Counted from the stretch's first letter, positions 11,700 through 23,936 are shown. The stretch is 64,000 bases of DNA from Ceratopteris richardii (GCA_020310875.1 CM035438.1:95389205-95453204), one strand, 5' to 3'. Numbers and translations are program-made. Notes: generated by a model not told the origin, from the letters alone.

Positions 11700-14450
11700 C
11701 TTTCTTTTACATCTGATCATCAAGTCTCTTTTCTCGTTCGATATATCAATGATCATGAACTGGCCTTGCATATGAGCGTACAACTAATCCATGAAAGAAT
11801 GTGTGCCTTTCTTGATTTGATGTTGAGAACTCTTCTTTCATTGTTTTTCCTCTTGTTTGTGTCTAGTTGCTTTTCATGCTCATCAACAAATTGTGGCATG
11901 AATTTTCCATTATGCACAATAAAGTCAAAATATCATGCATATTTTGTAGTTTAAAATGAAATGAAACTCCATTACCACAATTGTCATGGTAGAAGAAGAC
12001 TTATGACTCCATGCACAATGAGCTTCTTCATGGGTTTGCTGAAGCTAATCACATGCATAATACATGCATTCTTTGAGCAAACATCCCCTACCATAGAACT
12101 CTTTGGTTTTACTTCATATTTCAGATATTTCTTCAAGAGTCACATGAAACACTCAACCCAAAACATTTATCTAGTGCTTACAACATCCGCAAGCTCTATT
12201 TCATCCACTAGATGGATCAACATATGAACTTGGACATCTAAGAAAGAAGTTGGTAATTCCGTCTCCATTAAACAAAGAAGCTCTCTACATTCATGCTTCT
12301 TTTGTGGAATTCTCTCTTTGTCAATTTCATTAGATGCAATCCACTTATGCTTAAAATAAGAAAATTATTAAAAATATTGTTTAACTAAGAAAATATGAAT
12401 TTAACTATTTATTAGAAATAAATGAGTGATAAATATCTTGCAAACAATCAAAGATGATACATAATATCTCATACTCCTCTTTTTGTAGATCCATAAATAA
12501 CAAGAGGTAAAACATGTTCTATATATTATTTAGATTAATGATATATTTTTGAAATAAACTAAGACATACAAAGAGTGAAATATTTTTTTGCTTCACAAAT
12601 TGTGCCAATCATGTGCTTTAACAAAGATAAAATCTTATCATCTAGAATAAACATGTTTTGGCAAGAAGCTCCATATTCTATAGGTGTATGAATAGACTAA
12701 ATTCTATTGTTTATAACTATATCTTTTTTTTTATAAGTACCCATCAAGCAAGCTCATAGGTCTCCCATTCATCTTCAGAAAAAGCTAACAAAAACCTTGG
12801 CTTTGATATTTTTTTTTTCAAGTCGTCTCTTGCTACTACTATGTCTTTGGAACCAACAAGATGTTTCCATAAAGAATAACCAATGTTTTAAAATAAGTGA
12901 AACATATTATCAAAAAGGTGAAAACCCTTTAGCTCCTTCCATTACTCCAAAGTATGCCATTCAAGAAGTTTCTACTAGTGAATTTTTTCCTTTTCCTTCT
13001 CTTATGAAACATCATAGTCATTATCATCACAAAGTATCTCTAATTCTAGGTTGATAGGAAGTCTGATAGTCCACTTCCTATAGCAATCCATAGGTTTCAT
13101 TGGTGTTAGAGGCTTACCATCCTTTATTTTTCCATAAACACATATGACCTCTCCCATTCATTACAAAGAATAATTATCAAGTAAGAAGCGTCTTTGTAGA
13201 AGGTAAATGTTTGTGTTGATATTGTTCTTGCACATTGATCTCAACCATTTATTCCAATGTGGAGAAGCTTTGTAGTCCGTAGTAGATATCTTGACATGAT
13301 AAGAGCACAAAAATGATCAATTCAATACACATGATATAAACATATGACAAAATAATAAATGTCAACTATTCTTTGAGAAAAAACCATATCCTAGAAAGTT
13401 TTGGATGATCCATGTTATTCCATTAATCAATGTATTTCTTTGATCAATTCCTTTAGACATGTTGATGATTTCTATCTCTCACCATAATTCTTGAAGACCA
13501 TTGATAAGAGGATCCAAATATACATTAAGATCTTTAACTTGTCTTTTCTTGGAATAAAAAGCAAGAGCATTAAATTCTCTTTCTTGATACTAAGATATGG
13601 AGGTGTGTTGTTGTTAATAACCAACACTGGTCATGTAGACCATCTTCTTGATTTCATCAAAAAATATTTCACTCCATCTAATGCAATACCCAACTTCAAA
13701 GCACATTGTTCAACATGCTGAATTGCTAGATTATCTACCAATATCTTCATTATACCATCAGTGTTCTTATTCTTCACATGCCATGGCAAAAGCTTAGCTA
13801 ATTCTAGACTTTGAAACATGTGGTTTATTCATAGAGCCAAAGGGGATATGTTTTAATATCTCTCTTTGAACTTAACATTCTCCATCTTTGTAATGAGGCA
13901 TTTGACATTCTAGACATGTCAGACTATCCTTATGTTGACCTTTATGAAAAACATAATTGTTGAGATATGCATGTATGAAATCATAATCAAGATAAGTGTA
14001 CTCACCAACTTTCTCATCTCATCATGTGATGTAGAAATATTTTTGATTTTTGGTAAGCAAATATGAGACATTAGCTCGCAAGTTTATTAAAAGAGTATTT
14101 TTTAGGAAAGAAACATAGTTACAATATTAAAAGAAAACTATTATATTTGTACAATATACCTAAATACTTCTAAAACGGATATATTACTCCATCCAACTTG
14201 ATTTTGAATATTGAATATAAGTAAGAGTACACTTAATCATGTCAATCGACTTCCTTCATAGATATGCTTTAGAGATTCTTGTGGAAGATACTTCTTATTG
14301 TTAAAAATATCATTCTTGTTGTCATTTTTACACCAACCATTAATAAAATCAACCATTCCATCATCAGCATCAACATCATGTTGATGTTTCATAACATGTT
14401 GATCCTTTAATTTTTCATATTGTGGAAGATCGCTCATATGTAGATCCTCA
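11700..14450 (-). mobile_element. CACTA (En/Spm) DNA transposon relic with TNP2-like transposase
   Basis: The minus strand holds an ordered series of TNP2-type blocks (Transposase_21 and the domains after it). They are an N-terminal IYEGSRLT segment (about 14240-14280), a C..C block TCLECQMPHYKDG (about 13880-13920), LPWH (13778-13789) in a VKNKNTDGIMK context, LGIALDGV (13670-13693), a LYDPLI-like block (about 13500), an AHDWHNL block (about 12590-12620), FLDVQVHMLIHLVDE (about 12190-12255), KKYLKYEVKPKSSM (about 12095-12140) and PQFVDEHEKQLD (about 11862-11907). The order and spacing fit TNP2. Stops and frame changes occur between nearly all blocks, so no functional transposase remains. CACTA terminal repeats were not found, so the ends are approximate. 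In the family the protein cuts and pastes the element by binding subterminal repeats. Confidence 0.7.
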
Positions 14451-14616
14451 TGAACTCCATTGACAAATGACTTCGTATGCCAAACCGTGAATGTTGAGCT
14501 AGAATGTCATCAATATCATGGTCTAGAATTGACATATTTAAAGAAGAAACATTACACCATTTGTATTAGTATATTCAAAATTAAATACATTAAAGTAAAG
14601 ACATGAAAGTTAAACT

Positions 14617-14702
14617 TGTTGATATATTTCGGTAATGATGTGCATGAACATGCTTAGGACTTATGGGGCACTTTTTTTTCCTCTTTAGGAGGTTTTTTTC
14701 CT
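14617..14702 (+). repeat. Fragment of a Copia family A-like LTR
   Basis: About 86 bp starting TGTTGATATATTT and holding the same run of T/C tracts as the first third of the family A LTR (637-725), at lower identity. No internal region is attached. It is a truncated LTR from an older or sister copy. Confidence 0.65.
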
Positions 14703-15059
14703 ATGTGGATCAATATTTCTATTTCTCTGAGTAGGTTCATGCATGCTCAATCTCAACAAAGGAGTTGAGAGAGTCAAACCATCCTTGGATATCCATTCAA
14801 GCTATATTATTTTCAAACCTCGAAAATGTGGGTTTAACCATCTCCATCAATGGGGCTTTAAAAGATCCTTAGACGACACAATGCTTTTGGACCTACTTTT
14901 TTTTTTAATGGAATTATCACCGCCATAATTGAGAAACATCTCCTCTGAACTCTTTCTCAATGAGATTTTGAAGATCAATTTTTATAAATCTCTCAAAGAT
15001 TTACATTTGATCATCTATAATTTAGCACTCCCTCTAGGACAATGCTTCTAAGAAATATT

Positions 15060-15440
15060 TCCTATATTCTAAGCAAGCTCTTCCATTTTCAATCTTGACA
15101 AAGCAAGTGACCATTCTCTTCCATGCTCAATCTCATCCACTCTTCCAACATTATATGCAAAACTTGAAGATATAAGTTCAAACGAAGGTTTAAGGCTTGA
15201 TTTTATACACTCATGTACATTCCAACTATGATGAGCTTCAAGTGCATAGATGATACAAACGTTTTCGTTCAACACATGGGAGGAAATGTCTCATCAAAAT
15301 CAATACCCTTCTCTTAAGCATAACCTTTGGCAACAAGCCTATCCTTATACATATCAAATGTTTCATCAGGCTTACATTTAATCTTGTATACCCTCTCAGT
15401 GCCAATGACCTTTTTTCCCCAATCTTATAGTTTTGATTAC
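15060..15440 (-). mobile_element. Copia RT fragment (fossil)
   Basis: The stretch aligns by eye with the RT region of the family A element around 20880-21090. It keeps the same phrases in the same order, such as the plus-strand text for KGYAQ and FDETF and for a CALAAHHGWNVH-like block. It is a short, strongly degraded minus-strand piece without LTRs. Confidence 0.6.
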
Positions 15441-15559
15441 TCTCCATCCCCTTCTTCAATCTTTTATTACTTCTCCTAATCTTATAGTTTTGATCCTTTT
15501 GGTGTTTTCTTCTAAGGATTCAAGTTTCAACCTATGCTATATAACATGGTAGTGTAAGT

Positions 15560-18000
15560 GATGCTTCCATCCACTCTAATAGGTCAAAATAATCCTATTA
15601 TGTTGTGCATGCATGTTTCATGACACACTTCATGCATGGGGGTACCCAATGTTGAAACGCACATAGTATCCTTCCCCTTGTCATGGATTTCCATTCTATG
15701 TCATATAAATGGTCAACCAATGAGAAGGGGAAAACTTCGTTTAACCTTAGAAGGGTTGGATACTACAAATTCAAGAAAAAAAAATGATCCCTTGTGTGTC
15801 TATATTGATGCCTTGTAATATGCCCAAGGTTCAGACTTTACTTTGATCAACCAATGTTACTATGAAAAGGAATTCCTTAGTGCATGCATAGTATTTTTTG
15901 GCATAAAGTTAATCCGAAAACCTCCGTTTACAATTACGCCATTTAGTATGTGGTCATTAATGGATAGGGTGAGATATGAGCTTTTAAAATCTATGAGGGG
16001 TGCACTTTCATGAGTTCTTTGAGAAATTTTACAAGTTTCTACTGGGTTTGGTTGGGGATTCCCACCACTTCTTACAAAGGTCGAAGATGGAGATAACTTA
16101 CTCCTAGCATTTGACTATGAAACTTACTCTCTATCCTAAGCAGACTATATAAAGACACTAGTTGGAAAGTATTCTTCAACATAATTTCAGTACTTACAAT
16201 GGACAATAAGGGCATCAGAACAAGGGGGTTCTCGTTGTTTGATTCCAAGTTATTGAGGGTTTCCATGTAGGCCTCATTGATCTACTACAACTTTTCCTTG
16301 GACTCTTGCGCTTCCTCATATTGGTGTAGGTCCTCATTAGCCTTCATCTTTGCATTCATTTCTTGAAGTTTCTTCTTTTGAGTTCAATTCTCAATGCCTT
16401 CTTCTTATTCCAATTTGTAAGGAAACTACGTGAGCCTCATGAAGGTATAAATAAGATTTACATTTGCATGTCCTTTTCTCCATATTTTCTTGTTCCCATT
16501 AGTTTGGAAGTAGACCCTTTAGAGAGTTTCCATAATATCCAAAAATTCTTTGTGCAAGAGTAATACGTGCTCTTGGACTAGGTGCATGCAATGGACTCAA
16601 GTATATACTTGGTTGCCTTTGACTTGAGCTATCCTTGCTTGTTGGACTATTTAAATTGGCGAGGTTGGACTGAGTCATTTGAATAGGAGCTCTTCCTCCA
16701 CATCTCAAACTAATCTTATTTACCAATATAGATTGAGTTCTTGGATGAAGACAAGTTAGATTGTCCATTGGACCAATTGGACAAAAGCACGTTGTTAGAC
16801 TAACTAGAACAAGATAGGTTGTTGAACCAACTAGACGATAATTGTTATAGGTTGTGGTAGCAACTTGACCAACTATATTCCTTCCAATGAGATCTCCCCA
16901 CTCTCTACTCATTATGATGATGCTTAATGGATAAGAAGGATTCTCAGGGGTTGAGGATGTTCTTTCCCTTTGAGTTGGGAAGTCCTCAAAGTAATGGTTT
17001 AATTATAAATAGAATTTTCAAGGAGGATCTTCTTTTAGAAGAGAACACTTACTTTGGTAATGTTTGTATTCTGTACATCTATAACACATGGCTAGTCTAG
17101 GATTGCTTTTAGTTTGTTGTCCTTTCCTTCGAGATGCAAGATTATTTGAACAATTGGTCATTTCTAAAGTGCTCATATGAAGTGTTCATAGGAGAAATCC
17201 ATTTTTGAGGAATTGAGAGGATTTCACTAGTCAAACATTTGTTGGTGACATTCACACAAACTCTCTACAACCCTTTTAAAAGGCAGCAATTTCTAGCTTC
17301 GTGCTGAGTTGTTTTACAAAATCAATAAGTTTTCATATCCAAATATTCAAGAAACATATGGTCAACCTTGTTACGCTTAGATCACCCTGGGTTAGACCTT
17401 ACCTCCTATATCTCATAGACTTAAGCTCTTCCAATTCTTGTTTCAATCTAACAATGGCTTCAAAGTCTCCTTGGATTTCTTATAACCTTGCCTTTTCTTT
17501 GAGTACATAATCTCAAATGTTGAGGGCTTCTAGTTCTTTCCATACTTGAGATTAAGGATCTCATACGTGTCCTCTTTTCTTTCTCCTAAGGCCCCATTCT
17601 TAAATTGTATGCTTGCTTCTTCAATCTTGGATGCAGCTACAACAAAGTTGAAGAAAGATGTATACAGTCTTAGCAACTCCATAATATTTTGTTGAGATGT
17701 TTAGGATAGTGATTTTTCCACCCAATTCTTGATCAAGAGTTCTCTCGTATTGGTCGGTAGTCTATCCGCAAGAGAGCATGCTCTTGTCATGAGTTTTGAA
17801 AATGTTTCTCCTAGCCACAAACACAAATTTTTAAGTTGATCCAAGGCATGCATAGTGGAATTACCTAGTCAAGTTGGAAAATGTAGTGTGAAGTTCCTCC
17901 CTTGTGGCAAAGTGGCCTTCTTGAGATTGTTTATACCATTTATCTATCAATCCTTCAAGGGTTGATGGAGATCATAGACTTGACCATGTTATGAACTAAA
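15560..18000 (-). mobile_element. Ty3/Gypsy fossil, gag and protease part
   Basis: On the minus strand, about 17520-17950 reads as gag capsid (a KWYKQSQEGHFATREEL block and a downstream helical segment). About 17048-17092 is a CCHC knuckle (CYRCTEYKHYQSKC). About 15560-15942 is an aspartic-protease region of the plant Gypsy kind (VNGGFRINFMP, VDQSK, LGILQGINIDTQGI). It is old and broken in many places. Its orientation and content complement the linker, RT, RNase H and integrase pieces at 867-9900, so both may come from one element split by later insertions. That link is inference. Confidence 0.6.
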
Positions 18001-18919
18001 TTAATGATTGTAATGGACTAGAATGAAATAGCTTCAATGAACCAAGAATGAACCCAACTCAGAAGTGAACCAGCCTTGTGTGGTAGCGTAATGCAATAGT
18101 TTGTTGGACTATAGACACGACAAAGGAGTGATTAAGGAATGAATGAGTATTCTACTAAACTATGGCAAGTTCACTAGGCAATAAGCACTCTCAACACTAA
18201 CTTTGGACTATGAATAGTGGATTGAATACTCAATTGAATGAATAGTCGATTCGACCATGGATAGTCTAGACTATCGATAGTCAATTGACTACTAGACCCA
18301 AAAAATTTAAGGACATAATTTAATAAGGTGCAAGCATAAACCAAGATCATAGACTAAGGTGATATTTTGAATGGACCATGTAGCATAGAGTGGTCAACAC
18401 AAGACCATAATGATTTGGCTTACCATTATAACTTAGTCCCATCGGGCATGCCAAAAAGAGCTTATCTAGACAAAAATTTTGCTTTTGGAGTGGGTGTCAA
18501 ACTAAATGCCGAATGCATGAAAGATATGGTGGATGAAAAAAAATATGTAACTAATCACAAGTGTACACCATAGTGGTCACTTTACAACTTTGATATTAAA
18601 TTTAACCCTTAATTTAAAAAAAAAAAAAGAAAAACTTTAGGCAAAAGTCAAGAGGACAATAGGGAGTGAGGGAAATACGAGAACAAAGATAAACAAGGAA
18701 ATAGAGAGAAGGAAGACAAGATGAGAAGTAAGAAAGACACGAGAGTTATCTCTTACTCAAGGAAGTACAAGGAGAGAATCAGAGTGCTAGAATGCTCGTG
18801 CTCTCTAATGCTAGACTCACTCCCAGGTCAAGTTGCACCTATGGTGCTCCAAACCACTTGTCTACTTCCACTCATGGAGTATGAGGCACTTTATATTAAC
18901 TGAGATTCAAGGGGGAGGA
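18001..18919. other. No recognised feature
   Basis: AT-rich sequence with short A runs (near 18615) and a purine-rich stretch (about 18630-18780). A 68-codon open frame at 18367-18573 has no recognisable motif. Nothing here supports a gene. Confidence 0.5.
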
Positions 18920-18974
18920 CGTTGTGCCCACACAACATGAACTAAAGAATAATTTTCTATCAATCCTTTAGAGA

Positions 18975-19071
<97 letters not shown>

Positions 19072-19367
19072 CCAAGTGGTTGCATGCCCTTGGACACTTC
19101 CAAGTGTCCCTCATTTGGACACAGTTTTAAGGTCCAACCACATGTTATCACATGGATATCAAATGAGGCTTCTCCTCTCATGTACACCCAAAGTTGGAAC
19201 TTCGAGAAGCTTTTCCCAAGTTTAAGGTTCCAAAGCCCTATGGTAAATTAATCCTAAGGTTGAAACCCTTCAAATGGGAGCTCAAATAATTTAGATAAAT
19301 TAAGAATTCAAAGCATAGACTTGTAGAGACTTTCCCAAGGGTTTCTCAATAAACTTGAAGTGTTCTC
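18920..19367 (+). repeat. LTR-like relic with internal (AT)n, interrupted by Copia A
   Basis: A purine tract (AAGGGGGAGG near 18909-18918) is followed by GTTGTGCCCACACAACATGA, which looks like a polypurine tract joined to an LTR start. Parts of this unit recur inverted at 27216-27420: the ACACAACATGAACTAAAG block and the GACACTTCCAAGTGTCCCTC block. The (AT)n array lies between these blocks here but not in the other copy. The Copia A element sits in this sequence at 19367/24522, so the original unit may resume after 24526. Confidence 0.45.
18976..19069. repeat. (AT)n microsatellite
   Basis: About 47 uninterrupted AT units. The related inverted copy at 27216-27420 has unique sequence instead, so the array probably expanded after the two copies separated. 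Confidence 0.98.
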
Positions 19368-19596
19368 TGTTGGAGTTAGACGTCTGCGGAAGCACGCGAA
19401 CAGCACAAGGAAGAAGAAGAATCTTGGAGCACAACACACAAGACTGAATGTATTACTAGAGAATGTACAAAGATAAGTAGCCCATTAGGGCAATAGGCAT
19501 ATATACAAGCGGGGGGAAAAAAACCTCCTAAAGAGGGAAAAAAGTGCCCCGGCGATCTTAGAGTGTTCACACACATCACTACCTAAATATATCACA
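19368..19596 (-). repeat. 3' LTR of the complete Copia A element
   Basis: 229 bp next to the polypurine tract and bounded outside by TTCTC. About 3% different from the 5' LTR at 24292-24521. Confidence 0.95.
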
Positions 19597-19670
19597 AATC
19601 CCCCCTGGGAGTGATGCGGTGAACAAGGAGCTGGCACTCATGTATAAGGAAGTGCCGAGCTATGTGGAAA

Positions 19671-22600
19671 TCACTCCACAAAAGGAAGTAAGCCCAAAGC
19701 TTTGCGGAAAGCTTCAAACTTCTCCCTAGGCAGAGCCTTCGTGAAAAGGTCTGCAATGTTCTCCTGCGTGGGCACATATGCCAAGCTGATCTCCCCAGCA
19801 GAGAACCTCTCCCTGACATAGTGATAATGCACCTCAATGTGCTTAGTGCGAGCATGGAACACAGGGTTCCTCGCAACTGCCAATGCGCTCTGACTGTCAG
19901 TGAAGATGGTGGTGGCAGAAGACTGGCCAACACCCAAATCAGCCATAAGGCGTCTGAGCCACACACACTCAACAGTCGCTGTGAAAGCTGCCCTATACTC
20001 AGCCTCACAACTGGAAGTGGCCCCAGTAGGCTGCTTCTTGCTCAACCAAGATATACATGAGCTACCAAGCATGAAGCAAAAACCACTGGTGGACACACGA
20101 GTGTCATAGCAACCAGCCCAATCTGAGTCAGAAAAAGCATGCAAATCTGGCGGTAGTGATCCCCCCTTGGGATAAAACAACCCAAGTAGCCGAGTACCAC
20201 TCAAGTAGCGAAAGATGTGCTTAACCGCTTTCCAATGCGTGACTCCTGGGCAATGCATAAACTTGCTCATCTGTGAGACAGCAAACTGAATATCTGGCCG
20301 AGTAATGCATAAGTAAATCAAGCATCCAACAGCCTGCTGATAGAGAACAGCATCAAATGCATCTCCAGCATCATGAAGACTCAATCGTAAACCTGTCTCC
20401 ATAGGAGTGGCAATAGGCTTACAGTCTTCAAGGCCAAAACGCTGCAATAATGTGTCAATATATTTCGTTTGACACAAAGCCATTCCACCATCAACTTGCA
20501 TAAACTGAATGCCCAAATAGTGATGCAAATGCCCCAAATCAGACATCTCAAATGAGGCATGCAAATCAGCCTTGAAATCAGCAATATGCTTCTCAAGAGG
20601 ACCAGTGAGCAGCATGTCGTCTACATAGACAACAATGATCAAAAGCACATCATTAGCACGCTTAACATATAAGGTTCTTTCAGTTGGACTGTTCTCAAAA
20701 CCATGTGCAATCAGATAGGCATGTATTTTCTCATACCAAGCACGTGGTGCTTGCTTTAAACCATATAACGCCTTCTTTAACCTGCACACCTGGTTTTCAT
20801 GCCCTTTTTGCACAAAGCCACGAGGCTGAAAAACATACACTTCTTCATGCAAGTCACCATTCAGAAATGCTGTTTTAATGTCCAACTGATGTACATTCCA
20901 ACCATGATGGGCTGCAAGTGCACAAATGCTCCGAACAGTAGTCATACGGCATGTAGGTGCAAAGGTCTCATCAAAATCAATGCCTCTTTCTTGCGCATAA
21001 CCCTTTGCAACAAGCCTAGCCTTATACCTGTCAACTGTACCATCAGGTTTACGCTTCAGCTTGTATACCCACTTAGTGCCAATGGCCTTCTTGCCAGGAG
21101 GCAAGTCACATAAAGACCATGTACCATTCTTCATTATAGCATCATATTCAGATTGCATAGCAACCATCCAATTTTCTGAATTTTGTGCTTCATCAAAAGA
21201 AACAGGCTCATTCTCATCATAGAGACTAGATGCAGCCATAGCATAGCAATCTGATGCAAAGGAGGTACTATGAGAGCCTGAACGAGTACGATATGACAAA
21301 GGTGCATCTAATTTGCTGTCACGCAAAGTCTGCACCAACCATTTTGGCATAGTTTTTTCCTGTTCAATATCAGCTCTCTCATCAACAAGTGCATCATGTA
21401 AATCTGCATCAGAAATGGAATGATCTGCATCATCATATGAAACCTGCAAAGGCTGAGAAGTTGCCTCATTAGGACCAGCGCTAGCCTGTCCACCTGTAAA
21501 AAGAGGCATCAAAGTATCATACATGTCTTTGGAGCTAACAGATGTCTCCTTAGTACATGAAAGCAATGGCTGAATAGCATCTTCCACAAAGACAACATCA
21601 CGGCTAACCAGAATGCGTTTAGTCTGTGGATGATACAGACGATAACCTTTACTTTCAGAATTGTACCCAACAAAAATACATTTTACTGCCTTATCATCCA
21701 ATGTTCTGCGATGTTGTTCAGGCACTAATGCATATGCCAAACAACCAAAAACACGCAGATGAGCAACAGATGGCTTGCGGTCATGCCAAGCCTCATATGG
21801 AGTGATAGACTGTAACGCTTTGGTGGGACACCTGTTCAGTACATATGCTGCACACATGACAGCCTCAAGCCAGAAACTATGTGGTAAAGCCTGACTTTTG
21901 ACCATGCACCTCGCCATCTCCATGAGTGACCTGTTCTTTCGTTCAGCAACTCCATTCTGTTGAGGTGTATACGGCACTGTACACTGGTGTTTTATCCCAC
22001 GTTCAGCCAGAAATGCATTAAAATCTGAAGACATATATTCCCCCCCTCGATCAGAACGGAGGGTGCCCATTTTACATGCTGACAGATTTTCAGCCAACAC
22101 CAAAAACTGTTTGAAGCACATGAACACTTCGGACTTTGCTTTGACTGGATATACCCATGCATGCCTGGAAAAATCATCAATGAAAGTCACGAAGTAAAGG
22201 TAATTTCCAAAAGAGGGTGTTCGCATAGGACCACAGACATCACTATGTACAAGCTGCAATTTCTGCATAGCCCGAACTGAACCATCTTTTGGAAAGGAAG
22301 AACGCTGCATTTTGCCCAAATTACAGCCTTCACAAACATGTTTTCCAGGTGCCTCAAGTTTGGGCAAAGAGGACACCATTTCAGATTTCTGTAGGCGTAA
22401 CAAACTAGCAAAATTCAGATGACCAAAGCGTGCATGCCAAAGCTTTGCATCTGACATAGCCTGAGAATCATGAACTGCACATGCCGAATCATTCACAGAT
22501 CTTTCATAGTCTATGAGCTTATATAGCCCACGACATAAAATGCCAGAAGCAATAATCACATCGCCATTTGAGAGATCATGGACTGTACACCTGTCATCAA

Positions 22601-23936
22601 CGAATTTCACAACCAAGCCAATCTTGGCTAATGCAGAAACTGATAACAGGTTCTTTTTGATCCCTGGCACAAATAAAGCATCTGACAAAGTGAAAGAACT
22701 ACCATCAGCAATAGTCAGAATGATCTTACCAACTCCCATAACAGGATAAGAGGAGTTATTGGCGCATGTGACAGTGTTCCCTGTAGGGGCAGGCTCGAGT
22801 GAAGAGAAGAAACTGCGCTGCGAGGTAATATGTTTGGTCGCCCCACTGTCAAAGTACCAAACATCTGAGTCTACTGCAGACATGCACTGATCATGAGAAG
22901 ATGGGTCAAAACTGCAGACAGTAGTAAACGCCCATTCTTCTTCCTGCACAAGATTTGCAGACTCTGTTTTTGGTGTAGAGGCCTCTGCAACAACCATTAC
23001 AGCCTCTTTCTTCTTTGCCTCTTTAGCAGCCAGTTTTGGACAGTTCTTTATAATATGATGTTTTCCTTTACAGTACTTGCAGAACAATTTCTGCTTTTCT
23101 GATTTCTTCTCATCTTTATCCTGGTTCTTCGATTGTGCAGCATTTACAGATTTCTGCTTACTAGTAGAAGAGCTCCATTTTCCTTTGCCCTTCTGACTAG
23201 CCAGGAAAGCTTGATCTGCAACACGCATAATGGACCTGTTCTGCCTGGACTGATCTTCCTGCAACAGAACAGAGACTAATTCCTCAAATGACAAGGCATT
23301 CGGATTGCCTTTCATCATCAATCGAAGAGTAGAGGCAAAAATCTGATATGAATCAGGAAGGCCATTCAGAACGGTCTGCACAAGTGATCTATCTGGTATA
23401 ACCTCATCAGCAGAAATCAATTGTTCCTTCAGGTCTTTGATCTTTGTAAGAAAAATGTCCATCGAATCACCTTCATTCATGTGCTCACTCTCCAACTGTT
23501 TTCGGAGGTAAGCACCACGAGCCTCATTCCTAGCCTGGTACAAAGTGGTAAGTGTATCCCAAGCATCCTTTGCTGTTCTGCAAGAGCGAATGCGAGGAAT
23601 AATGACACGTTTGATAGACAAAGCTATCAATGCATGTGCCTGGGCATCTCTGCCATCCCAACAAATCTGCTCTGCAGTAGGTGCAACAGAAACAACAGCA
23701 CGAACAGGAATCTGCGGAATATCATCTTCGACACCATCTTCATCAGCTCCAACACCTGTATTTGCAGTACCTGTCGTTACAGGTGTAACAGGACGTCTTT
23801 CAACACCCTGCACAATGTTCCACAATCCTTTTGCAACTAGTACATGTCGCATCATATAAGCCCATAATGGGTAGTTGGTACCATCCAACTTATCCTCAAC
23901 AGCCAACATACGGAATACATCACTGCTTTCAGCCAT
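19671..23936 (-). CDS. Copia gag-pol polyprotein, uninterrupted
   Basis: A single 1421-residue frame starts at ATG 23936 (MAESSDVFRML). Domains in order: UBN2-type gag (about 15-230), CCHC zinc knuckle C286-C299 (CKYCKGKHHIIKNC), aspartic protease with DSG at 363-365, pre-integrase zinc region (LWHARFGHLNF), integrase with TPQQNGVAERKN, RT with YVDDM near residue 1105, and RNase H ending in FTKALPREKFEAF. This is the normal Copia order and a normal length. In the family, protease cuts the polyprotein into particle, integrase and RT-RNase H parts. The copy looks whole. Expression would come from the 5' LTR at 24292-24521. A near-identical C-terminus at 2-562 shows more than one recent copy in this region. 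Confidence 0.96.
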   Translation of the reverse strand: MAESSDVFRMLAVEDKLDGTNYPLWAYMMRHVLVAKGLWNIVQGVERRPVTPVTTGTANTGVGADEDGVEDDIPQIPVRAVVSVAPTAEQICWDGRDAQAHALIALSIKRVIIPRIRSCRTAKDAWDTLTTLYQARNEARGAYLRKQLESEHMNEGDSMDIFLTKIKDLKEQLISADEVIPDRSLVQTVLNGLPDSYQIFASTLRLMMKGNPNALSFEELVSVLLQEDQSRQNRSIMRVADQAFLASQKGKGKWSSSTSKQKSVNAAQSKNQDKDEKKSEKQKLFCKYCKGKHHIIKNCPKLAAKEAKKKEAVMVVAEASTPKTESANLVQEEEWAFTTVCSFDPSSHDQCMSAVDSDVWYFDSGATKHITSQRSFFSSLEPAPTGNTVTCANNSSYPVMGVGKIILTIADGSSFTLSDALFVPGIKKNLLSVSALAKIGLVVKFVDDRCTVHDLSNGDVIIASGILCRGLYKLIDYERSVNDSACAVHDSQAMSDAKLWHARFGHLNFASLLRLQKSEMVSSLPKLEAPGKHVCEGCNLGKMQRSSFPKDGSVRAMQKLQLVHSDVCGPMRTPSFGNYLYFVTFIDDFSRHAWVYPVKAKSEVFMCFKQFLVLAENLSACKMGTLRSDRGGEYMSSDFNAFLAERGIKHQCTVPYTPQQNGVAERKNRSLMEMARCMVKSQALPHSFWLEAVMCAAYVLNRCPTKALQSITPYEAWHDRKPSVAHLRVFGCLAYALVPEQHRRTLDDKAVKCIFVGYNSESKGYRLYHPQTKRILVSRDVVFVEDAIQPLLSCTKETSVSSKDMYDTLMPLFTGGQASAGPNEATSQPLQVSYDDADHSISDADLHDALVDERADIEQEKTMPKWLVQTLRDSKLDAPLSYRTRSGSHSTSFASDCYAMAASSLYDENEPVSFDEAQNSENWMVAMQSEYDAIMKNGTWSLCDLPPGKKAIGTKWVYKLKRKPDGTVDRYKARLVAKGYAQERGIDFDETFAPTCRMTTVRSICALAAHHGWNVHQLDIKTAFLNGDLHEEVYVFQPRGFVQKGHENQVCRLKKALYGLKQAPRAWYEKIHAYLIAHGFENSPTERTLYVKRANDVLLIIVVYVDDMLLTGPLEKHIADFKADLHASFEMSDLGHLHHYLGIQFMQVDGGMALCQTKYIDTLLQRFGLEDCKPIATPMETGLRLSLHDAGDAFDAVLYQQAVGCLIYLCITRPDIQFAVSQMSKFMHCPGVTHWKAVKHIFRYLSGTRLLGLFYPKGGSLPPDLHAFSDSDWAGCYDTRVSTSGFCFMLGSSCISWLSKKQPTGATSSCEAEYRAAFTATVECVWLRRLMADLGVGQSSATTIFTDSQSALAVARNPVFHARTKHIEVHYHYVRERFSAGEISLAYVPTQENIADLFTKALPREKFEAFRKALGLLPFVE

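Noticed and set aside
16499-16912. 137-codon minus-strand frame as a separate gene
   Set aside because: It sits between the gag knuckle and protease of the Gypsy fossil on the same strand and is better seen as part of that element.
18367-18573. 68-codon plus-strand frame
   Set aside because: No start context, motif or repeat support. Length is within chance for this composition.
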